Source: a virus. Taken from it: DNA of 40,371 nucleotides. This document shows positions 13,783 to 20,706 of this stretch, piece by piece. Every line of letters begins with the position of its first letter. Position 1 is the first letter of the stretch. A program made the translations under genes and the position numbers. Where the stretch lies: the IMG/VR virus record IMGVR_UViG_3300025771_000004, positions 1 to 40,371 of that record; one strand, given 5' to 3'. A model generated the notes under the pieces. That model was not told the DNA's origin. It made no database searches and worked only from the letters and a program-made list of their open reading frames with translations.

Positions 13783-15556
13783 TAACCACAAGGGCCACTT
13801 CGGCCCATCACTACCTATTTCCGAAGAGATTCACCGCAAGAAGTACCGTGCAGAGGGAGAAGACTTCAAGCAAGCTATGGCACGTGTAGCACACGCCTTG
13901 AAGGACAATGAGCCACACTACCGTGCCTTCAAAGACATACTGTATAACCAGAGGTTCCTACCAGCTGGTCGCGTACAGTCAGCTATGGGATCCCCACGTC
14001 GTGTGACACCATACAACTGCTTTGTGTCTATGACCATTGAGGACAGCATGGAAGGCATCATGGATGCAGCCAAGCAAGCAGCAAAGACAATGCAACTAGG
14101 TGGTGGCATTGGTTATGACTTCAGTACCCTGCGCCCACGTGGTGACCTAATCAAGTCCCTAGACAGTAAGTCATCAGGACCGCTGTCGTTCATGGGTATC
14201 TTTGATGCAGTGTGTCAGACCATCGCATCCGCTGGTCACCGTCGTGGTGCACAGATGGGTGTCCTACGTGTTGATCACCCAAACATCGAAGAGTTCGTCA
14301 CAGCGAAGAACAACAGCACCACACTGACAGGGTTTAACATCAGTGTCGGTGTCACTGACAAGTTCATGGAAGCAGTGAAGACGGGTGGTGACTTCGATCT
14401 GACCTTTGAGGGACGAGTGTATAAAACTGTCAGTGCACAAGCTCTTTGGGATCAGATCATGCGATCCACCTGGGACTGGGCAGAACCAGGCATCCTGTTC
14501 ATCGACAGGATTAACCAAAAGAACAACCTGTGGTACTGTGAGAAGATCGCAGCGACTAACCCATGTGGTGAGCAGCCACTACCACCGAACGGCGCATGTC
14601 TCTTAGGTTCTTTCAACCTGGTCAAGTACGTCAGTCACAATGGTGTCCACAGTGGTGAACCAGCGTCCTTCGACTACGTGCAGCTGAATGATGACATCAG
14701 ACACGTTGTGAGGGCTATGGACAACGTAGTTGACCGCGCTGTGTACCCACTACCAGCACAACAGTTAGAGGCACAGAGCAAGCGTAGGATGGGCCTGGGT
14801 GTCACTGGTGTCGCCAATGCCATCGAGGGCATGGGTCATGACTATGGATCACCAGGGTTCCTACACGTCTTCAAGACAATCATGCAGATCATACGTGATG
14901 GTGCTTACCGTGCATCCATTGACCTAGCTATCGAGAAAGGACCGTTCCCTCTGTATGACCCACTGATGTTAGACAGTGCGTTTGCTCGTTCACTGCCTGA
15001 GGACATCCGTGACAGCATAAAGACACATGGGATCCGCAATAGTCACTTACTGTCAGTTGCGCCCACTGGGACCATCAGTCTATCAGCTGACAATGTGTCA
15101 TCAGGTATCGAGCCAGTCTTTAGTCACTTCTATGACCGCACAATCCAAGACTTCGATGGTGCACAGGTAGAGCGTGTGGAAGACTATGCGTTCCGAGAGT
15201 GGGGCATCAAGGGCAAGACAGCTAACGAACTGTCAGTGTTCGACCATGTGAAGGTACTCAACGTGGCATCACAGTATGTCGACAGTGCTTGCTCAAAGAC
15301 ATGTAACGTCGGTGATGACGTCAGTTGGGAAGACTTCAAGAAGGTCTACATGGATGCATACGACGGTGGTGCATCAGGGTGCACGACGTTCCGTGCATCT
15401 GGTAAACGCTACGGTATCCTGAACGCTGCATCATCAGAAGACGTAGCCACCGAAGAGGCACCTGAGGTGTCGTCAGTGGTCACTGAACATGATGAGGCTG
15501 AAGTTGGTGGCGCTTGCTACTATGACCCACTGACAGGTAAAAAGCAGTGCGAGTGA
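13772..15556 (+). CDS. nrdJ: Class II (B12-dependent) ribonucleoside-diphosphate reductase
   Basis: 594 residues. The catalytic triad N263-x-C265-x-E267 is visible in NPCGEQPLPPNGACLLGS, a form typical of adenosylcobalamin-dependent NrdJ, and the phosphate-binding PTGTISLSADNVSSGIEP block lies near 430. No radical-generating small subunit (NrdB) or activase (NrdG) gene is present, which also fits class II. The C-terminus carries cysteines (GGACYYDP ... KKQCE) that could take part in re-reduction. It makes deoxynucleotides for phage replication and needs host or scavenged B12. It ends the replication block before a 457-base gap. Confidence 0.93.
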   Translation: MTFSNHKGHFGPSLPISEEIHRKKYRAEGEDFKQAMARVAHALKDNEPHYRAFKDILYNQRFLPAGRVQSAMGSPRRVTPYNCFVSMTIEDSMEGIMDAAKQAAKTMQLGGGIGYDFSTLRPRGDLIKSLDSKSSGPLSFMGIFDAVCQTIASAGHRRGAQMGVLRVDHPNIEEFVTAKNNSTTLTGFNISVGVTDKFMEAVKTGGDFDLTFEGRVYKTVSAQALWDQIMRSTWDWAEPGILFIDRINQKNNLWYCEKIAATNPCGEQPLPPNGACLLGSFNLVKYVSHNGVHSGEPASFDYVQLNDDIRHVVRAMDNVVDRAVYPLPAQQLEAQSKRRMGLGVTGVANAIEGMGHDYGSPGFLHVFKTIMQIIRDGAYRASIDLAIEKGPFPLYDPLMLDSAFARSLPEDIRDSIKTHGIRNSHLLSVAPTGTISLSADNVSSGIEPVFSHFYDRTIQDFDGAQVERVEDYAFREWGIKGKTANELSVFDHVKVLNVASQYVDSACSKTCNVGDDVSWEDFKKVYMDAYDGGASGCTTFRASGKRYGILNAASSEDVATEEAPEVSSVVTEHDEAEVGGACYYDPLTGKKQCE

Positions 15557-15566
15557 TTGACTATCG

Positions 15567-15742
15567 GTATCATCATGATACTTATAGTGTATTGAAGACG
15601 AAGCCAGGGGCGACCAATGTGGTTATTATGGTCTGCTACCTGGCTTCATAGTTACTCGCAAAAGCAACCAATAGTGTACATATGGTATGACACGTGTATC
15701 ATGCAATAGGCTTGCATATGTGTTCCCCTTATGGACACTATT
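15567..15742 (+). other. Cluster of inverted repeats after nrdJ
   Basis: No gene is visible here. Perfect or near-perfect inverted repeats include GTATCA-TCA-TGATAC (15567..15581); GAAGCCAGG/CCTGGCTTC (15600..15608 with 15639..15647) with inner GACCA/TGGTC; AATAGTGT/ACACTATT (15670..15677 with 15735..15742) enclosing ACATATG/CATATGT and ATGCAA/TTGCAT (15701..15717); and CACGTG at 15691. None is followed by a U tract, so simple terminators are unlikely. The density and AT-richness suggest a replication origin or structured RNA. Confidence 0.6.
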
Positions 15743-15811
15743 AGTTCATGCTTTAGACCAAGCAAAGTGTCGCCCTATATACACAGGATACACAGGTTTA
15801 CCCTACGTTAT

Positions 15812-15830
15812 ACTAAGAGACCCCCTTACG
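15812..15830 (+). promoter_or_regulatory. Phage RNA polymerase promoter 3 (late region)
   Basis: ACTAAGAGACCCCCTTA matches promoters 1 and 2 at 16 of 17 bases (T to C at -4); the initiation region reads CGAAGGG instead of GAAGCC. It points toward the structured leader and the virion genes from 16759 onward, so it probably serves late transcription, and possibly origin priming as T7 promoters do. Confidence 0.72.
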
Positions 15831-15907
15831 AAGGGATAGACCTGTGAGGACATCCTTAGAACTATAGACTGACAGCGTTGTACTCCCGACATACGACTTT
15901 CAGTCCT

Positions 15908-15990
15908 TACATCACAGGTAACCGAACCAGAGTGTCGAATAGTGGCCTACTCCCAGCCCAAGAAAACACAGGATCGGTACCTGTGATGTA
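15908..15990 (+). ncRNA. Candidate structured RNA in late leader
   Basis: TACATCACAGGTA (15908..15920) and TACCTGTGATGTA (15978..15990) pair perfectly over 13 bp. After one bulged A the stem continues CCGA (15922..15925)/TCGG (15974..15977), then CC/GG and GTGT (15932..15935)/ACAC (15966..15969) across internal loops. It begins about 79 bases after the predicted start of promoter 3, so it would lie in the late 5' leader. I recognise no riboswitch or ribozyme family. A 62-codon ORF through this segment has no ribosome site and is not called. Confidence 0.55.
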
Positions 15991-16013
15991 CCTTATGAGA
16001 GAGAACATGAGAC

Positions 16014-16226
16014 ATGCTTACAGTGACACAGAGACTGATGTCTGGCTTGGGTCAGGCTGGAAGTGATTGGGCATGGAGTGTGTCAATCAATGACATAACC
16101 TATAGTCCACTACAGACACAGGTGACCGAGGAACTAGTGTCAGAACCAAAGACAACTCATGATCACTCAAGCAGTACATCAGACCTAGAGGATCTGTATG
16201 ACTACTATAGTGAAAACCTGAGATGA
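16014..16226 (+). CDS. Hypothetical small acidic protein
   Basis: 70 residues. A GAGAG stretch lies about 10 bases before the ATG, and the stop overlaps the next ATG (ATGA), a pattern otherwise seen only between real genes in this genome. The N-terminal half is neutral, and the C-terminal half is acidic and serine-rich, ending DLEDLYDYYSENLR. No family recognised. It stands alone in a gene-poor region just downstream of promoter 3 and the structured leader, so it would be the first gene on the late transcript. Confidence 0.4.
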   Translation: MLTVTQRLMSGLGQAGSDWAWSVSINDITYSPLQTQVTEELVSEPKTTHDHSSSTSDLEDLYDYYSENLR

Positions 16227-16339
16227 CATCAGTTATCCTATGTGTCTGGTTGTCATCTATGGTCACACTAGTGATCAGGATGCAGTGGTTAGACTGGGGT
16301 CAATACTCAGGTCAATACTCAGGTCTAACACCAGTGTGA
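16223..16339 (+). CDS. 38-residue membrane peptide with GQYS repeat
   Basis: Translationally coupled to the preceding ORF by an ATGA overlap. The first half is one hydrophobic span (SVILCVWLSSMVTLVIRM). The second half includes an in-frame 12-base tandem duplication (16298..16309 and 16310..16321) encoding GQYSGQYSG. It might be a holin-like or regulatory membrane peptide. Function unknown; expression is inferred from coupling only. Confidence 0.4.
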   Translation: MTSVILCVWLSSMVTLVIRMQWLDWGQYSGQYSGLTPV

Positions 16340-16758
16340 CTATAGGTCCCGATTTGTACTTAAAAGAAACAAGGGTCATCCAGACAAGGATCGCCTAATG
16401 TCTGACATTTGAGCCACAGACTACGATAGGCTCACCTCAGGCCCGAAACCAGAGCAGACTAAATATCCTCTCTGGTAAATAATCCAATGTAATCAATGGA
16501 TCACTATTGATTGACCTAAGATCCACCAGGATTTCTGGTACCATAGTCAGACTTTGGACCCCCCAGTGCCTCAGTCAATCAATCGATTTCAAAAGACAGT
16601 TAAAGGTTGTGCTTGTTGTTGTTGTTGTCAGACCCTTCGAAAGAGAGACCCAAGTTCTCCACCAAGGTCCGACCCAAGTCCAACATAAGCTCCCCCACCC
16701 ACCGCCCCACAACAGTCCGACCTAAGTCAGACCCTAGTCCCCCAAAGAGGAACACAAG
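16340..16758 (+). other. Non-coding, C-rich region before late virion genes
   Basis: 419 bases without a convincing gene. It holds ACCAGAG/CTCTGGT (16448..16454 with 16470..16476), ATCAAT/ATTGAT near 16493..16510, a run of TTG repeats near 16614, and from about 16630 a C-rich, G-poor stretch with several copies of GTCCGACC- and AAGTC-like units. CAGAGCAGACTAA at 16450..16462 also occurs just upstream of and into promoter 2 (6659..6671), suggesting a decayed promoter copy. The segment would be an unusually long leader for the gene at 16759. Confidence 0.5.
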
Positions 16759-17820
16759 ATGGCCCTAGAGTCAGGAACCTATATCAACAGTTTGAACGCA
16801 AGTAACCCTGCGTCTACCGATGGCCTAGGTCAGGCTGATGACCACCTACGTCTAATCAAGAGTACTCTACTTGCGACCCTACCCAACGTAACTGGTGCGG
16901 TGACTGCCGACCAGTCAGAGCTTAATGCCCTAGACGGCTACACAGGCAACACTGCGGATCTAAACATCTTGTCAGGAGCCGCAGCGGCTGGTGTCACAGC
17001 TACAGAGTTCCAGTACCTCAATGGTGTCACCAGTGGCATTCAGGCGCAGATAAATGCCATCACCAGTTCTGGATCCACAGTCAACGATGGTACCGTGACG
17101 ATCCAAGCTGGGACCCTGTTGTCAACTGGTGGCAGCTTCACGACCAACCAGGCATCCGCAAGCACCATCACCATAGATCACGCCACGGTATCCCGTAGTA
17201 ACACCACGACCTCTGTGGCCCCCGCAGCTGGCACTACGTTCACTGCTATCGACCAGGTCACCTCAGACAGCTATGGTCACATCACGGGTGTCCGTACCAA
17301 GACTGTCACTATGCCATCCTCGGCATCTGGTGGTATCGCGTTGACGGATCTGTCAGTAGGCGCAGAGGGTACCGCCAGTGGCAATGGATCCCTCAGCTAC
17401 AACAGTGCCAATGGTGTCTTCACCTATAGTCCCCCCACGGCGGCTGGCTTAGGTGCCCTGACGGCTCACCCGAACATCAGTGCGGCCTCTAGTAGTAACA
17501 ACAGTGGTAGTACGTTCATCCAGGACATCACCCTAGACAGCAATGGTCACGTCACAGGTATAGCCACTGCTACTGCAACCGCGTCTGTTACGACATCACA
17601 AGTCGCCACTGCGACTGCTGGTCTACAAGCGGATGACGTTGGTAGTTATGCCTTCTTGAAGGGGTCAATTGGTAGTGAAAACTCAACAGTCAGTGGGTCT
17701 GTCATGCGTTTCTCAAACTATACAGCGGTTGCTGGGAACTTTACTTCTTCGTCTGGCACATGGCGGCGTATGGGGTCTACTCTTGATAGTGGACCGACAG
17801 TCTATCTAAGGATTTCATAA
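16759..17820 (+). CDS. Fibre-like virion protein
   Basis: 353 residues, low in charge and rich in threonine, serine, alanine and glycine. It carries fibre-type repeats of the form ADQSELNALDGYTGNTADLN and ATEFQYLNGVTSGIQAQI, followed by beta-rich stretches with SNGHVTG-like units (SYGHITG, SNGHVTG). These are typical of trimeric tail fibre or appendage proteins that touch the host. The AGAGG ribosome site is clear. Together with its following chaperone gene it is a second, separate fibre module from the long fibre at 37064. Its exact place on the particle is unknown. Confidence 0.75.
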   Translation: MALESGTYINSLNASNPASTDGLGQADDHLRLIKSTLLATLPNVTGAVTADQSELNALDGYTGNTADLNILSGAAAAGVTATEFQYLNGVTSGIQAQINAITSSGSTVNDGTVTIQAGTLLSTGGSFTTNQASASTITIDHATVSRSNTTTSVAPAAGTTFTAIDQVTSDSYGHITGVRTKTVTMPSSASGGIALTDLSVGAEGTASGNGSLSYNSANGVFTYSPPTAAGLGALTAHPNISAASSSNNSGSTFIQDITLDSNGHVTGIATATATASVTTSQVATATAGLQADDVGSYAFLKGSIGSENSTVSGSVMRFSNYTAVAGNFTSSSGTWRRMGSTLDSGPTVYLRIS

Positions 17821-17821
17821 G

Positions 17822-18238
17822 ATGACAACTATAGAGATCACCGAAGTACGAAACGCTCAGTCAATGAACCCTGAGAACACCCAGTTTGACGTAGAGATTA
17901 ACCACCCAGACTACGGGTGGATCCCCTACGCACTAACACCTTGGGACACCGATATGACCATAGACAACACAGCCCTGTTGTCTCTCATCGGTACAGACTT
18001 TGCGCCATTCTCTCAGGCAGACCATGATGTACGAGTTGCCGCTTTTGTCAGAGACCAGCGTGACTCAAAATTAACCAACGAGGTAGACCCAGTCGTCAGT
18101 AACCCCCTGCGCTGGGCCGACCTAAGCGAACAAGAGCAAGCTGACGTCTCAGCCTACCGACTAGCGTTACTCGATGTACCTCAGCAACAAGGGTTCCCGC
18201 ACACAGTCTCCTGGCCTACACCACCAGCTTGTCTCTAA
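17822..18238 (+). CDS. Tail fibre assembly chaperone-like protein
   Basis: 138 residues starting 1 base after the fibre gene stop. The C-terminal region RWADLSEQEQADVSAYRLAL ... FPHTVSWPTPP fits the phage tail assembly chaperone pattern (W..L..eq...w..YR..LlD ... WP.PP). The N-terminal part (INHPDYGWIPYALTP) is the short domain often fused ahead of it. Such proteins help the adjacent fibre fold and trimerise. The position immediately downstream of the fibre supports this. Confidence 0.78.
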   Translation: MTTIEITEVRNAQSMNPENTQFDVEINHPDYGWIPYALTPWDTDMTIDNTALLSLIGTDFAPFSQADHDVRVAAFVRDQRDSKLTNEVDPVVSNPLRWADLSEQEQADVSAYRLALLDVPQQQGFPHTVSWPTPPACL

Positions 18239-18256
18239 CACGAAGGACACCAGTCC

Positions 18257-19870
18257 ATGCCAAACCTACCGATCCGCGACCTAGGTTCCGTAGGCGTAAT
18301 CACTGATGTCGACCCCTTCAACCTACCGATCAATGCGTTCACCCGCGCTAAGAACGTCAGGTTTGACCAAGGCAACATCCGTAGATCCCCAGGGTTCCGT
18401 GATGTCTCCACAGTCACGGGCTTCACCCCAGTGTTCATCCACGGTGTCTATAACGCCACTGGATATGACACAGTGACCGTGGTTTCCGATGACTTTGATG
18501 TCTACAACTTCAGTAACGGTACCATTGCCCTAGATTACAACTCCAGTGCATCTGCCAGTCCCGCCCAAGTCACAGCGACGTCCCTAGCGAACGTCCAGTA
18601 CTTGAACCGAGAGGACATCGCGCCCCTCTACAAGACCCCAGCGATGAACAACTATGCCCCCCTAGTCAACTGGCCCTCAGGCTACACCTGTGAATCATTA
18701 AGATCCTATGGTGACTTCCTGATTGCTATGAACATGGACGAGGGTGGTCAGAGCTTTCCAACCCGCGTTAGGTTCTCAGATATTGCTCTAGCTAACCAGG
18801 CTCCCACTAGTTGGGACGAGACAGACACCACCAAGAGTGCTGGGTTTAACGACCTAGCTCAGATGAACACCCCGATCATCGATGGTCAGACCCTGGGCTC
18901 TAACTTCCTGATCTACTCTAGTGACCAGGTTTGGCTCATGGAGTTCGTCGGTGGCACCTTCATATTCAACTTCCGTAAGCTCTTCAGTGACGTTGGTGTC
19001 ATCAACCAGAACTGCATAGTGGAAGTCCAAGGGCGACACTACGTCTTCGACCAAGACGACATCTACATGACAGATGGTGTCAGTACCCAAAGTATCTGTG
19101 ATGGTCGCGTGAAAGACTACATCTTCTCAGGTATCGACACGAGTTCCCTAGATCGCTGTTTCGTTCAGTATGACCCAGCGCGTGAAGAGATATACTTCTG
19201 CTACAAGAGCAGCGACGACATGGCTGAGTTCACCAATGGTGACGGGTGTAATCGTGCAGCTGTCTTTAACTATGCAAGCAACACCTGGTCCTTCCTAGAT
19301 CTACCTAATGTCTACGCAGGGGCCAGTGCCAACGTCGACACAGTAGAGACCTACGACACAGCCAGCGTTACTTACAACCAAGCTGGTTCTACATACGCAT
19401 CTCAGGACGCTGGTTTCACCCGTAACATCCTTATGCTCTCCCAGGCATCCTCAAGCGATGGTTTGTCTGGTAGCAACATCCTGGGTCTAGATGGTATTGA
19501 CGAGGGGTCAACCCTAGCTGGCGCATTGAACACCAGTGCAACCAAACCCATGAGACTAGAGCGAACAGGGATTGACCTTGACACGGAAGCACAGCTACCC
19601 CTGACTGGCTACAAGAACATCCGTAAGATGGTCCCCCAGTTCAACACTGTGGCAACCAACAAAGTCTTCAATGTGTCTATGGGTGCATCAGACCTAGCAA
19701 CCTCGGCCCCCACCTACGAGACCTCTGTGTCTCTAGATACGTCATCGGCCTACAAGGTCGACTCTAGATCATCAGGTCGCTACCTGAGTTACAAGATTGA
19801 GACCCCAGACACCAAAGACTTCACGATCTCTGGATTTGACTTTGACATCGTAGCAACTGGGAGACGTTAG
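18257..19870 (+). CDS. Tail nozzle / tail tubular B-like protein
   Basis: 537 residues with a GAAGGA ribosome site. The start RDLGSVGVITDVDPFNLPINAFTRAKNVRF resembles the conserved N-terminus of podovirus nozzle proteins, with repeated beta blades afterwards (for example SDQVWLMEFVGG, GRHYVFDQDDIYMTDG, AAVFNYASNTWSFLDLP) that suggest a beta-propeller. By analogy to T7 gp12 and P22 gp10 it forms the distal tail tube below the adaptor. It is far from the adaptor gene (36444), unlike T7 where gp11 and gp12 are adjacent. Confidence 0.8.
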   Translation: MPNLPIRDLGSVGVITDVDPFNLPINAFTRAKNVRFDQGNIRRSPGFRDVSTVTGFTPVFIHGVYNATGYDTVTVVSDDFDVYNFSNGTIALDYNSSASASPAQVTATSLANVQYLNREDIAPLYKTPAMNNYAPLVNWPSGYTCESLRSYGDFLIAMNMDEGGQSFPTRVRFSDIALANQAPTSWDETDTTKSAGFNDLAQMNTPIIDGQTLGSNFLIYSSDQVWLMEFVGGTFIFNFRKLFSDVGVINQNCIVEVQGRHYVFDQDDIYMTDGVSTQSICDGRVKDYIFSGIDTSSLDRCFVQYDPAREEIYFCYKSSDDMAEFTNGDGCNRAAVFNYASNTWSFLDLPNVYAGASANVDTVETYDTASVTYNQAGSTYASQDAGFTRNILMLSQASSSDGLSGSNILGLDGIDEGSTLAGALNTSATKPMRLERTGIDLDTEAQLPLTGYKNIRKMVPQFNTVATNKVFNVSMGASDLATSAPTYETSVSLDTSSAYKVDSRSSGRYLSYKIETPDTKDFTISGFDFDIVATGRR

Positions 19871-19872
19871 AC

Positions 19873-20181
19873 ATGGCGACGAACTCAGTAACTGACGTCA
19901 CCATCACGACATATGTCAGACGTCCGACCCCCAACCTAGATGAGAGCTTTCGTCTCTACATAGGACAAGAGTTCCAAGCTATCGAGAACGCAATCAATAG
20001 TATCATCCAAGGTACCATCCAGGTGACCGACAATCCCCCAGAGAAACCAAAGAAGGGCATGGTTCGCTATGCCTTGTCACCTTGGGATCCACTGGGGTCT
20101 GGCTACACTGGCCTGGTTGTCTATGACGGGACATCTTGGTCATCCTTTAGTCCATCAACTTATGACGACTTCCCCAACTAA
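19873..20181 (+). CDS. Hypothetical virion-associated protein
   Basis: 102 residues starting 2 bases after the nozzle gene stop. The sequence has a short helical segment (FRLYIGQEFQAIENAINSII) followed by a beta-rich C-terminus ending with GYTGLVVYDGTSWSSFS, a pattern often seen in small proteins that attach to tail or fibre modules. It has no enzyme motif. Genes of this length between nozzle and internal virion proteins are common in marine podoviruses. Function is inferred from position only. Confidence 0.7.
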   Translation: MATNSVTDVTITTYVRRPTPNLDESFRLYIGQEFQAIENAINSIIQGTIQVTDNPPEKPKKGMVRYALSPWDPLGSGYTGLVVYDGTSWSSFSPSTYDDFPN

Positions 20182-20186
20182 AGATC

Positions 20187-20705
20187 ATGAAACAGGATTT
20201 ACAGATACGCACGTCTATCATGACGCTACAGGCGTTATTGATGCACGGTGCAGAACACGGTGAAATTGAAGACAACACTGATGACACTGAGCTTCAACAT
20301 TTCTTTACACCACTTGATGATGACTATGGGTGCTCAACCTATGCACGTCAGTTGTTTATGCCTAAGGGTATGGTCGTCGTCGGTAAGCTACACAAGAAGC
20401 CCCACCTAACATTCTTGATGAAAGGTACCATCCTTGTTGTCTCAGAGAATGGCGGCAAACAGCGTCTCAAAGGTCCCCTAACGTTTGTGTCACCAGCTGG
20501 GGTAAAGCGCGTGTTTTACATTGAGGAAGACACAATACTGACAACAGTCCACCTGACTAAAGAGACTGAAGAAGAATACTTAGACAAGGTAGAAGAAGAG
20601 GTCATTAGCCCAACATACGAGGCTATGGGTCTAGAAGAGCCTGACTTAACCAAGCTCAATCATTTCTTAGAGAACCTTGATCAGGATACCAAAAAGGAAA
20701 ACTAA
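20187..20705 (+). CDS. Cupin-like protein in the virion block
   Basis: 172 residues. The central part reads MPKGMVVVGKLHKKPHLTFL then MKGTILVVSE and GPLTFVSPAGVKRVFYIEED, the double-stranded beta-helix pattern of a small cupin, with two histidines (HKKPH) at the usual metal site. The C-terminus is acidic and helical. A metal-binding or sugar-binding role is possible, but no substrate can be inferred. Its place among tail and internal virion genes suggests a particle or assembly component rather than metabolism. An ATG at 20220 is an alternative start. Confidence 0.65.
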   Translation: MKQDLQIRTSIMTLQALLMHGAEHGEIEDNTDDTELQHFFTPLDDDYGCSTYARQLFMPKGMVVVGKLHKKPHLTFLMKGTILVVSENGGKQRLKGPLTFVSPAGVKRVFYIEEDTILTTVHLTKETEEEYLDKVEEEVISPTYEAMGLEEPDLTKLNHFLENLDQDTKKEN

Positions 20706-20706
20706 T

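Noticed and set aside
15878-16066. 62-codon ORF on the + strand
   Set aside because: It has no ribosome site, lies across a long perfect stem, and has the composition of non-coding DNA.
16507-16725. 72-codon ORF in the C-rich segment
   Set aside because: Low-complexity product with TTG-repeat valines and prolines, no ribosome site; treated as non-coding.
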